A stretch of 56,092 nt of DNA, taken from positions 1-56,092 of the forward strand of contig CALDSD010000064.1 of assembly GCA_937911325.1 (NCBI GenBank). Direction: 5' to 3'. The notes beneath the pieces are model-generated. The model did not search any database and was not told where the DNA came from. It saw only the letters and a list, made by a program, of their open reading frames with translations. The stretch is from an uncultured Neomegalonema sp. (GTDB taxonomy: Bacteria; Pseudomonadota; Alphaproteobacteria; Rhodobacterales; Rhodobacteraceae). Positions 8,886 through 16,504 of the stretch are shown here, in pieces. Both the position numbers and the translations under genes were made by a program. Every line of letters begins with the position of its first letter. Within the stretch, counting starts at the first letter, position 1.

Positions 8886-9832
8886 TTGCCAGAATCGTGA
8901 TGGGCGTACGCGCGGATGATCCTGCCGACCAGGGGGTGCCGTACGACGTCGCTGTCCGTCAGCTGGATCGTGGCGACCCCGTCAACCCCATTCAGCACTT
9001 TCATTGCTTCGCGCAGCCCCGACCGAACGCCTCTGGGCAAATCGGTCTGAGTAGGATCGCCGGTGACCACCATGCGTGAATTCTCGCCAAGGCGCGTCAG
9101 GAACATGCGCATCTGCATCTCGGTGGTATTCTGCGCTTCGTCGAGAACGACGAACGCATTGGTGAGGGTCCGGCCGCGCATGAACGCGAGGGGCGCCACC
9201 TCGACGCGGCCTTCCTCGATCAGCTTTTCGATCTTTGCGCCGCCCCAAAGGTCGTTCAGGGCGTCATAGAGCGGCCGCAGATACGGATCGATCTTCTCTT
9301 TCATGTCGCCGGGAAGAAAGCCGAGACGCTCTCCCGCTTCCACAGCGGGGCGCGACAGGATGATCTTCTCGATCTTGCCTTCGAGATACATTGAGATCCC
9401 CGCCGCCACGGCAAGATAGGTCTTCCCGGTGCCCGCGGGTCCAACGCCCAGAACCAGCTCGTGCTCATAAAGCGCGCGGACATAGTCTTTCTGGCCGGGA
9501 GAGCGCGGCTCGACCTTGCGTTTGCGGGTTCGGATCTCAACCCGCTCGCCTTTGAACAGCTCAAGCTGATTGTCCGACGTGACCATGCGAATCGCCGCGT
9601 CGACATCGCCGGCCTCGACGCTCATGCCTTCTTCAAGACGCGTGTAGAGCGCCCTGAGAGCCGCGGCCGCCAAGGCGCGACTCTGAGCATCGCCATGCAC
9701 TGACAGAACGTTTCCGCGCCGCACAATCTGGACTTTGAAGCCGTCTTCTATGGCGGTGAGGTGCCGGTCATGCGCACCGCAAAGCTCGATCAGATGTCGA
9801 TTATCGTCGAACTCCAGAATGGTCTCGTCCAT
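8882..9832 (-). CDS. phoH: PhoH-family ATPase
   Basis: A 316-residue P-loop ATPase of the PhoH/YbeZ type, which works with YbeY in RNA metabolism in several bacteria. Walker A is GPAGTGKT at 131-138, Walker B ends at Asp231-Glu232 in FVVLDEAQNTT, and the sensor-like MVVTGDPTQTDLP follows. The ~100-residue amino part has a KH-like character often seen in this family. Start ATG 9830-9832 follows AAGGA closely. It lies 115 bp after miaB and overlaps ybeY. Confidence 0.95.
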   Translation of the reverse strand: MDETILEFDDNRHLIELCGAHDRHLTAIEDGFKVQIVRRGNVLSVHGDAQSRALAAAALRALYTRLEEGMSVEAGDVDAAIRMVTSDNQLELFKGERVEIRTRKRKVEPRSPGQKDYVRALYEHELVLGVGPAGTGKTYLAVAAGISMYLEGKIEKIILSRPAVEAGERLGFLPGDMKEKIDPYLRPLYDALNDLWGGAKIEKLIEEGRVEVAPLAFMRGRTLTNAFVVLDEAQNTTEMQMRMFLTRLGENSRMVVTGDPTQTDLPRGVRSGLREAMKVLNGVDGVATIQLTDSDVVRHPLVGRIIRAYAHHDSGK

Positions 9833-9947
9833 GCGTCCTTCGCAAACGGAAGCGTCTTTTTTGGCAACCTGACCGAGAAAGCCCGCTTCAGCAAGTCGGC
9901 CCCCTCACAATCCGAGCCTGCGGCGCCGATCCGCAACGCGCGCTTCG

Positions 9948-11282
9948 TCAAGCGACCAGACGGCCTGCGAGACTGTTCTTGGTTGCGCCGACGATTTCCG
10001 CGGCGACGATCCGTCCAACCTGCTCGGCCGACGCCTGAACGTGAGTTGGCTGCAAAAACGGGCTGCGGCCGACAAGTTGACCGGCTTCCTTACCGGGCTT
10101 CTCCAACAGAACCGGCAGCGTCTGGCCAATGCAACTCTGGTTGAAGGCTATCTGCTGCGCCGAGAGCAGGTCTTGCAGTTCGGCCAATCTCGCCGCCTTG
10201 GCCTCTTCGGGGACCTGCGCGCCTTCCGCCGCTGGCGTTCCAGGTCGCGGGCTGTACTTGAAAGAAAACGCCTGAGCGTAGCCGATGTCCCGAACCAGGC
10301 TCATGGTCTCTTGGAAATCTGCGTCGGTTTCGCCCGGGAACCCGACAATGAAGTCGCCTGACAGCGCGAGATCGGGTTGCGCGTTTCTGATCCGCTCGAT
10401 CAACCGGTGGTAGTCGTCCCGCGTATGCTTGCGGTTCATCGCCTTCAAGACGCGATCCGACCCCGCCTGAACCGGAAGATGCAAATACGGCATGAGCTCC
10501 GGAACATCTCCGTGCGCCGAGATCAGCTCGGCGTCCATGTCGTTGGGATGGCTGGTCGTATACCGGAGCCTTTGGAGCCCCTCGATCTCGGATAGAGCCC
10601 GGATCAGGCGGCCCAGACCCCATTCCGAGCCATCCGGACCGACGCCGTGATACGCATTGACGTTCTGTCCGAGCAATGTGATCTCGACGACGCCGTTGGC
10701 GACCATAGACCGCGCCTCCGCAACCAGTTTCTCAACGGGTCGAGAAACTTCCGCGCCGCGGGTGTAGGGCACAACGCAGAATGCGCAGAACTTGTCGCAG
10801 CCCTCTTGGACGGTGAGAAAGGCGGCTGGGGCTCTGCGCCCTTTTGGCGCTGGGATGTGGTCAAACTTGTCTTCGGCCGGGAACTCAGTCTCGATCTGCT
10901 TCGCGCCGCTTCGCGCGTCTCGCGCCAGCGCCGGCAGTCTATGATACGCTTGCGGCCCCACCACGACGTCAACCAAAGGCGCGCGCTTTACGATCTCGGC
11001 GCCTTCCGCTTGAGCGACGCAGCCAGCGACGCCGACAACCATCTGTCCGCCCGCCTTCTTCTTGGCCTCCGCCAATGGGCGCAGACGTCCAAGCTCTGAA
11101 TAGACCTTCTCCGCCGCTTTTTCGCGAATGTGACAGGTATTCAGAATCACCAGATCCGCGTCTTCAGGCGTATCGACCGCGACATAGCCGTCCGCCGCCA
11201 TAGCATCGGTCATCCGTTCGCTGTCGTAGACGTTCATCTGACAGCCATAGGTCTTTACATAGAGCTTCTTGGTTTCGGTCAT
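9948..11282 (-). CDS. miaB: tRNA-2-methylthio-N6-dimethylallyladenosine synthase
   Basis: Radical-SAM methylthiotransferase that modifies A37 in tRNAs reading U-starting codons. From ATG 11280-11282 the protein has 444 residues. The N-terminal cluster uses Cys14, Cys50 and Cys88; the radical-SAM cluster uses Cys162, Cys166 and Cys169 in GCDKFCAFC; a TRAM domain ends the protein (about 375-440). A GTG at 11346-11348 would add 22 residues, but the added segment is not family-like and would be translated through a strong terminator hairpin, so I reject it. The start lies only 28 bp after that terminator. Confidence 0.96.
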   Translation of the reverse strand: MTETKKLYVKTYGCQMNVYDSERMTDAMAADGYVAVDTPEDADLVILNTCHIREKAAEKVYSELGRLRPLAEAKKKAGGQMVVGVAGCVAQAEGAEIVKRAPLVDVVVGPQAYHRLPALARDARSGAKQIETEFPAEDKFDHIPAPKGRRAPAAFLTVQEGCDKFCAFCVVPYTRGAEVSRPVEKLVAEARSMVANGVVEITLLGQNVNAYHGVGPDGSEWGLGRLIRALSEIEGLQRLRYTTSHPNDMDAELISAHGDVPELMPYLHLPVQAGSDRVLKAMNRKHTRDDYHRLIERIRNAQPDLALSGDFIVGFPGETDADFQETMSLVRDIGYAQAFSFKYSPRPGTPAAEGAQVPEEAKAARLAELQDLLSAQQIAFNQSCIGQTLPVLLEKPGKEAGQLVGRSPFLQPTHVQASAEQVGRIVAAEIVGATKNSLAGRLVA

Positions 11283-11309
11283 CTCAGCTCGCAGCGAACA
11301 CGGTCTTGG

Positions 11310-11340
11310 CAAAACAAAACGCCCGCCGAAGCGGGCGTTT
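11310..11340 (-). terminator. Strong intrinsic terminator between mucR and miaB
   Basis: On the minus strand a 9-bp perfect stem (AACGCCCGC / GCGGGCGTT) with a 4-base loop is followed by TTTGTTTTG. This should stop transcripts coming from mucR. It ends only about 28 bp before the miaB start codon, which leaves no room for a complete promoter behind it. Confidence 0.85.
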
Positions 11341-11401
11341 CGGATCACACATAGAGCGTACAGCCTGCCGTGAATAGTCCGGCTGACCGAATGAACTGGG
11401 C

Positions 11402-11830
11402 CTACCGGTTACGGTTGCGGCCCAGACCAATTTTCTTCGCCAGCTCCTGGCGCTTCGCCGCATAGCTTGGCGCGACCATCGGATAGTCCGATGGCAAGCC
11501 CCACTTCGCCCGATACTCTTCCGGCGTCATGTTGTACGCCGACTTTAAATGGCGCTTGAGCATTTTGAGCTTCTTGCCGTCTTCCAAACACACGATGTAA
11601 TCGTTGTGGATCGACTTCTTGATCGGAACAGCCGGTTTCAGTTCCTCTTCAGGTTCTTGCGGCTCCTGTACCGAAAGATCATGCAAAGTCGAATAGACGG
11701 TGCGGATCAGGTCCTGAAGCTGGTCCTGCTGAACCTGATTGTTTGAGACATGCGAAGAAACAATCTCCGAGGTCAACTGGAGCAGTTCGCTTGTGTCTGC
11801 ATCGGTTTCGATTTTTGACATCTCGTTCAT
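11402..11830 (-). CDS. mucR: MucR/Ros-family transcriptional regulator
   Basis: Small DNA-binding regulator of the Ros/MucR family, known in Alphaproteobacteria for control of surface polysaccharide, motility and (in Caulobacter) cell-cycle genes by binding AT-rich DNA. The 142-residue protein has the amino-terminal [16 protein letters not shown] stretch used for self-association and the C-terminal [25 protein letters not shown] core. The zinc-finger ligands are degenerate: Cys at the first position, Asp instead of the second Cys (CLEDGKK), one His (KRHL), and no second His. ATG 11828-11830 or the ATG nine bases later are both possible starts. It has its own terminator downstream and an AT-rich region upstream. 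Confidence 0.94.
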   Translation of the reverse strand: MNEMSKIETDADTSELLQLTSEIVSSHVSNNQVQQDQLQDLIRTVYSTLHDLSVQEPQEPEEELKPAVPIKKSIHNDYIVCLEDGKKLKMLKRHLKSAYNMTPEEYRAKWGLPSDYPMVAPSYAAKRQELAKKIGLGRNRNR

Positions 11831-12051
11831 GTCCTGCCCTGTTTCCTTTCCTTCTGGCTATGCAGGGGTTGGCATCCCCACCAGAAAACCTCACTTCCGC
11901 CGATGATGACGGGCTCGTTTTTCTAGTCTACTGCCCATGTAAGCCTGCACATACTACCGAGGATTAGGAATGAAAAGTTTATTTTTTATTATCAAAGAAA
12001 GATCACGTGCTACTTACGGTAAAATCGGACGAAACTGCCTAGAATTCACAC
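11831..12051 (-). promoter_or_regulatory. AT-rich upstream region of mucR
   Basis: This 221-bp gap contains the most AT-rich run of the left half of the window (11971-12000, with T6 flanked by several TA steps). MucR proteins bind AT-rich DNA with TA steps and usually repress their own gene, so this is a likely promoter and autoregulatory region. I could not fix a convincing -10/-35 pair. Confidence 0.45.
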
Positions 12052-12603
12052 TTATTCAGCGTTCGTCGGCACGCATCTTGTCATCATGATTGCATCTACT
12101 CTGTTGTTTTTATGAGAGGGGAAATACCCCTTTCGAACACCCGTTCGCTGAAAGTCGAACTTTTGATAGAGAAGTTGCGCTCGATTGTTTGTTGCAGCAA
12201 CTTCCAGAAAGATCGCAGCAACTTGCCGTTCGGCGCAGATCTTCAGGATATGATCCAGGATGGCGGAGCCGACGCCGCATCCAGCTGACCCAGTCGCCCG
12301 AAATATCGTAAGGAGCTCCGCCTCGGCATCGGCGACTTCAGAGTTTGGATCGCCGGGAACGATTTGAACAACCGCGCCGCCACACACGTTTCCCGCCGAG
12401 CGCGCGACCACCACGGTCGATGTCGAAGCGGCCGCATAGGAGGCGAAGTCGGCCGCGCGCCAAACCGACGCCGACGGAGGAAACACTTGTCCGCAGATCT
12501 CCGCCAAGGCATCTGAATCTGACATTGCCAGTGGGTTTGGCGCATCGACAACAAGGAGGTCCGAGACGCTCCGCCGATCGGGCTGGGCGCTCTGGCCGTT
12601 CAA
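12052..12603 (-). CDS. rimI: GNAT acetyltransferase, RimI-like
   Basis: A 183-residue GNAT-fold protein. RimI acetylates the N-terminus of ribosomal protein S18; the match is in the acetyl-CoA site (GSAGCGVGSAILDHIL, a loose Q/RxxGxG/A) and the typical EVAATNNRAQLLYQKFDF tail. The likely start is a TTG at 12601-12603 overlapping the nfu stop (TTGA); an ATG at Met27 would remove the first strand. In many Alphaproteobacteria tsaB precedes and fur follows rimI; neither is here. The substrate is therefore inferred from family and place, not shown. Confidence 0.8.
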   Translation of the reverse strand: MNGQSAQPDRRSVSDLLVVDAPNPLAMSDSDALAEICGQVFPPSASVWRAADFASYAAASTSTVVVARSAGNVCGGAVVQIVPGDPNSEVADAEAELLTIFRATGSAGCGVGSAILDHILKICAERQVAAIFLEVAATNNRAQLLYQKFDFQRTGVRKGYFPSHKNNRVDAIMMTRCVPTNAE

Positions 12604-13166
12604 GCACCCACCGGACGCACCTCAAGAACCTCAGGAATATAGTGTTTTAAGAGGTTTTCGATGCCCATTTTCAGGGTCATTGTCGAACTGGGGCAACCGG
12701 CGCAGGCGCCGCGCATCGTCAGATAGACGACGCCCTGTTCAAACCCATGAAAGGTGATGTCTCCGCCATCCTGGGCGACGGCGGGTCGGACCCTCGTATC
12801 GAGCAGCTCCTTGATCTGCTGAACAATCGCCGCATCCGGCCCATCATGCGCCGCATGGCCGCCTGTCTCTTGCGCGCTGTCGTGTTCGATAACGGGCTGG
12901 CCCGACTGGTAGTGCTCCATCACGGCGCCCAGCACGGCTGGTTTGATATGAGGCCACTCGACCTCTTCAACTTTCGTCACGGAGATAAAATCCGGACCGA
13001 GAAACACGTTCTGGACGCCCCCAACCGAAAAAAGCCTTTGCGCCAGCGGCGACTTCTCAGCCTCGCCCGCGTCGCCGAATTCAGCCGAGCCAGATCCCAT
13101 AACGACCTGCCCGGGAAGAAATTTCAACGTCGCCGGGTTCGGCGTCGCTTCAGTTTGGATGAACAT
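12600..13166 (-). CDS. Nfu-type iron-sulfur cluster carrier (NifU C-terminal domain)
   Basis: Carries and delivers Fe-S clusters to target enzymes. The 188-residue protein has an Nfu N-terminal domain (1-90, starting MFIQTEATPNPATLKFLPG) and a NifU-like C-terminal domain (about 110-185) with the cluster-binding pair in GACAGCPSS. This is the alphaproteobacterial/mitochondrial Nfu layout, not the A-type-fused NfuA of E. coli. ATG 13164-13166. It overlaps rimI downstream by four bases. Confidence 0.95.
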   Translation of the reverse strand: MFIQTEATPNPATLKFLPGQVVMGSGSAEFGDAGEAEKSPLAQRLFSVGGVQNVFLGPDFISVTKVEEVEWPHIKPAVLGAVMEHYQSGQPVIEHDSAQETGGHAAHDGPDAAIVQQIKELLDTRVRPAVAQDGGDITFHGFEQGVVYLTMRGACAGCPSSTMTLKMGIENLLKHYIPEVLEVRPVGA

Positions 13167-13222
13167 GATTTCGCCTCTAGAGCCGTCTGTCTTGGCCGTC
13201 TGTTCAGGAGGATATGTGGATT

Positions 13223-13714
13223 TTAACAGAGCGCGTCAATTTCTTCGACCGACATATCGCCAGGAACGATTGTGACCGGGAGGGGAAATCGCGAGCCCGG
13301 ACGGGTTATCGCAGCCACAAGCGGTCCGGGCCCATCGCTCTCGGTGCTCGCGCCAAGCACGAGAATACTGATGTCCTGGTCTGCTTGGATATGTTCTGCG
13401 ACCTGATCACGCTTCACGCCCTCGCGGATCGCGTAATCCGGAGAAACGCCTGAGAGCGCCTTTACTTCCTCGACAAGCGCTTGTAGCCGAGCCTCCGCGT
13501 TCTGGATTGCTTCGGCGCGCATGGCGTCCTGCACAGACTGCCAATGCTGGAACTCTTCGGGCTCGATCACCGATAGCATCGAGACAGCGCCGCTCGTCCG
13601 TTGCGCCCGTCGCGCGGCGAAGCGAAGCGCCTTGAGCGATTCAGGAGTTTGGTCGACGACGACCAAAAACTTGCGAAGCCGCTGTTGGCTATCCGGATGT
13701 TCAGACTCAGTCAT
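13223..13714 (-). CDS. Universal stress protein family protein
   Basis: A single UspA-type domain of about 163 residues: first strand KFLVVVDQTPESLKALRFA, a middle segment for the helix bundle, and the ATP-loop-like ILVLGASTESDGPGPLVAAI with the late PVTIVPG strand. The GXXGXXXXXG ATP motif is only loosely kept, so nucleotide binding is unsure. I chose ATG 13712-13714; a TTG at 13748-13750 would add 12 basic residues. It lies between trpS and nfu on the same strand, a common neighbourhood in this class. Function beyond stress association is unknown. Confidence 0.85.
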   Translation of the reverse strand: MTESEHPDSQQRLRKFLVVVDQTPESLKALRFAARRAQRTSGAVSMLSVIEPEEFQHWQSVQDAMRAEAIQNAEARLQALVEEVKALSGVSPDYAIREGVKRDQVAEHIQADQDISILVLGASTESDGPGPLVAAITRPGSRFPLPVTIVPGDMSVEEIDALC

Positions 13715-13789
13715 ACTCAAATTGGTGAAGCCCCGGCGACGAGAATGCAAGACCGTCGCTCGTTTCTAAACGAAACCTTTAATCGCCTT

Positions 13790-14812
13790 CTACTGTCCGC
13801 GCGTCCTCAACAGACCGACGATTTCATAGACTTCGCGCAGGATCGGTTCGGCGATCGCATCAGCGCGCTCCGCCCCATCCGCGAGAACGCTGTCGATATA
13901 CCCGGGATCTTCGCGGAGCCGGCGAAGCTCGCCCGCGATCGGTGACAGCTTCTCGACCGCCAGATCCGCCAGAACCGGTTTGAACTGACCGAACTGCGCG
14001 CCTGAAAACTCCTTCATCACCTCCGCGGTCGCTTTCCCCGACAACGCCGCGTAGATCCCAACCAAGTTCCGGGCTTCGGGCCGTGCGTCCAGGCCTTCGA
14101 CGCTGTCGGGCAGGGGTTCTGGATCCGTTTTCGCTTTCTTGAACTTCTTGGCGATCGTCTCGGGATCGTCGGTCAGGTTGATCCGCGACATGTCTGACGG
14201 ATCCGATTTCGACATCTTTTTCGACCCATCGCGCAGGCTCATCACCCGCGCCGCCTCTTGACGGATCAACGGCTCCGGCAACGGAAAGAAGTTCTCGACA
14301 CCGAAGTCGTTGTTGAACTTCTGCGCGATGTCTCGGCTGAGCTCGAGATGCTGCTTCTGGTCCTCTCCGATGGGGACATGCGTGGCTTTGTAAGCGAGGA
14401 TGTCAGCTGCCTGGAGAACGGGATAATCGTATAGGCCAATCGACGCTTTCTCCCGATCCTTTCCAGCTTTGTCCTTGAACTGCGTCATTCGGTTCAGCCA
14501 ACCCAGCCGCGCGACACAGTTGAACACCCAGCCAAGCTGGGCGTGCGCCGGGACTTGGCTTTGGTTGAAGATGATCGACTTTTTCGGGTCGAGGCCACAG
14601 GCGATGAATGCAGCGGTCAGCTCGCGGATCCCGTCGCGCAGCGCCTGAGGATCTTGCCACACCGTGATCGCGTGCAGGTCGACGACGCAGTAGATGCACT
14701 CGTAGTCGTCCTGCATCCGAACGAACTCGCGCACCGCGCCGAGATAGTTGCCCAGGTGAAGATTGCCTGTGGGCTGTACGCCCGAAAACACGCGCTGAGC
14801 GTGGGTCATCAT
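13790..14812 (-). CDS. trpS: Tryptophanyl-tRNA synthetase
   Basis: Charges tRNA-Trp. The class I signatures are present: HLGN in [12 protein letters not shown] near residue 19 and KMSKS in [22 protein letters not shown] is the usual mid-protein motif. Two ATG codons in a row (14810-14812 and 14807-14809) follow a GAGG site; the second has the better spacing, giving 339 or 340 residues. A reading frame continues 54 codons upstream into murJ but its sequence is not family-like. murJ ends 52 bp upstream. Confidence 0.96.
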   Translation of the reverse strand: MMTHAQRVFSGVQPTGNLHLGNYLGAVREFVRMQDDYECIYCVVDLHAITVWQDPQALRDGIRELTAAFIACGLDPKKSIIFNQSQVPAHAQLGWVFNCVARLGWLNRMTQFKDKAGKDREKASIGLYDYPVLQAADILAYKATHVPIGEDQKQHLELSRDIAQKFNNDFGVENFFPLPEPLIRQEAARVMSLRDGSKKMSKSDPSDMSRINLTDDPETIAKKFKKAKTDPEPLPDSVEGLDARPEARNLVGIYAALSGKATAEVMKEFSGAQFGQFKPVLADLAVEKLSPIAGELRRLREDPGYIDSVLADGAERADAIAEPILREVYEIVGLLRTRGQ

Positions 14813-14864
14813 GATCCTCGTAAGCTGATACGCCGCGCGGTATGGCCGGCCAAAGCGCTCTGGG

Positions 14865-16430
14865 TCAAGCGGCGGGCGGTGTTTGCGCGCGTCGTCCGCG
14901 CAACTCGCTGAGATCCGAGCGTCGGAACGCGCCCAATGCAAGCGCCGCGATCGCGTAGCTCGCCAACCCCGCAAGGATCAGCGCAACGCCGTATGGGTAC
15001 TTGAGAAACGGCTCTGTAAGGGCGCCGGCGTATAGCAGCTTTCCAGTGTAGAGAACCAAGCCCATAAACAGCGCTGCGGCGATCGCTCGCGAACACCGGC
15101 GTTTAAGGCGTTCATCGGGTTTGTAAACACCGGTCTCACCGATGCCGCGCCAAAGCAGCCAGACGTTCACCCATGCGGCCACGGCCGTACCGATGGGGAT
15201 GGCGCTCCACGAAATCACCGGTGCCAGACCGACGCTGATGACAACGTTCACAATCATGGAGACGACCGAATACCGAAGCGGCGTCCGCGTGTCTTCGTCC
15301 GCGAAAAACGCCGGCGACAGAGCTTTGATCAACACATACGCAGGAAGACCCAACGCGAAGAGCGCAAGCGCATGCGACGTCGCCATGACATCCGTTTCGC
15401 CAAATGCCCCGCGAGCAAACAGCAGGCGTACGACCGTGTCCGGGATCAGGAGCAAAGCGACTGCGGCCGGCACGGTCAGCACCAAAGAAAACTCGATCGC
15501 GCGATTGATCGAGTTGACGGCGCCGGCGGCGTCCTCGGCGCGAACACGGCGCGAAAGCTCCGGCAGCAGCGCCACTCCGATCGCGACGCCGACGACCCCA
15601 AGCGGCAATTGATAGACGCGATCCGCATAGGTCAGCCAAGCAACCGCGCCGTCAAAGAAGGTCGCGATGGTCGTTCCAATCAGGATGTTGATCTGCGTGA
15701 CGCCGCCGGCGACGGCGCCCGGCGCGCCGAGCGTCACAAGGCGCTTCATATCAGCCGTCCAACGGGCCGCCCGAAGCTTAAGCCGAATTCCCGCGCGCCG
15801 CGCCGCGCCGGCCACCAGCAGAAACTGAAGAACGCCAGCGGTAAACACCGACCAGGAAAGCCAATGGCCAACCGGCTCTTCCAACGCCCAGGCCGCGGCC
15901 ATGGCGCCGATCATCGACAGGTTGAGCAGGATCGGGGCTCCTGCGGCCACAGCGAATTTGCCAAGAGAGTTCAGCACGCCGCTGAACAGCGCGGTCAGCG
16001 ACATGAACAGCAGATACGGAAACTGGATCTGCGCGAACAGAACCGCCATGGAGAGCTTGTCTGGATCGTCTGCGAACCCGGCGGCAATCACATAGATCAG
16101 CCAGGGCATGGCCAGCTGCGCGGCCAAAACCAGCACAAACAGAACTGAAAGCAGCCCGGAGAGCGCCTCTTCACCGAAACGCCGAGCGGCGTCGGCGCCG
16201 TCGCCTTCCAACCGTTTGGCGAAGAGCGGCACAAACGCCATGTTGAAGGCGCCTTCCGCAAAAAAACGTCTGAAAAGGTTCGGGAACCGAAACGCCACAA
16301 AGAACGCTTCGGCGATTGGTCCAGCGCCCAGGATCGCAGCGATCATGATCTCGCGGGCCAGACCCAGCACGCGGGAGATCATCGTCATGCCGCTGACCGT
16401 CAGAAACGACCGCGCGAGGCTCATGGCCAT
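14865..16430 (-). CDS. murJ: Lipid II flippase MurJ (MviN)
   Basis: Moves the peptidoglycan precursor lipid II across the inner membrane. From ATG 16428-16430, after a GAGGGA site, the protein has 521 residues and about 14 hydrophobic helices. The family pattern is clear: [33 protein letters not shown] (both basic-rich cavity residues) and the [15 protein letters not shown] region. A TTG 18 codons upstream would add a basic stretch not seen in the family. Its place between glnD and trpS is typical of Alphaproteobacteria. Confidence 0.96.
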   Translation of the reverse strand: MAMSLARSFLTVSGMTMISRVLGLAREIMIAAILGAGPIAEAFFVAFRFPNLFRRFFAEGAFNMAFVPLFAKRLEGDGADAARRFGEEALSGLLSVLFVLVLAAQLAMPWLIYVIAAGFADDPDKLSMAVLFAQIQFPYLLFMSLTALFSGVLNSLGKFAVAAGAPILLNLSMIGAMAAAWALEEPVGHWLSWSVFTAGVLQFLLVAGAARRAGIRLKLRAARWTADMKRLVTLGAPGAVAGGVTQINILIGTTIATFFDGAVAWLTYADRVYQLPLGVVGVAIGVALLPELSRRVRAEDAAGAVNSINRAIEFSLVLTVPAAVALLLIPDTVVRLLFARGAFGETDVMATSHALALFALGLPAYVLIKALSPAFFADEDTRTPLRYSVVSMIVNVVISVGLAPVISWSAIPIGTAVAAWVNVWLLWRGIGETGVYKPDERLKRRCSRAIAAALFMGLVLYTGKLLYAGALTEPFLKYPYGVALILAGLASYAIAALALGAFRRSDLSELRGRRAQTPPAA

Positions 16431-16504
16431 GCGTCCCTCTATCTCAATCCGTCGGTGGTTCCCGACGCGCCGGCGGCTGCTCAAGGCAAAGACGCCAAGA
16501 GCGA

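Noticed and set aside
9833-9947. Terminator between miaB and phoH
   Set aside because: The only run is T6 on the plus strand, which reads as A6 on the transcribed strand, and no stable stem precedes it.
11283-11348. 22-residue N-terminal extension of MiaB from a GTG
   Set aside because: The extension is encoded across a strong terminator hairpin and is not part of the family N-terminus; the ATG at 11282 gives the expected MiaB start.
14813-14974. 54-residue extension of TrpS into murJ
   Set aside because: The added residues are Arg-rich and not family-like, and the first ATG after a GAGG site gives the normal enzyme.
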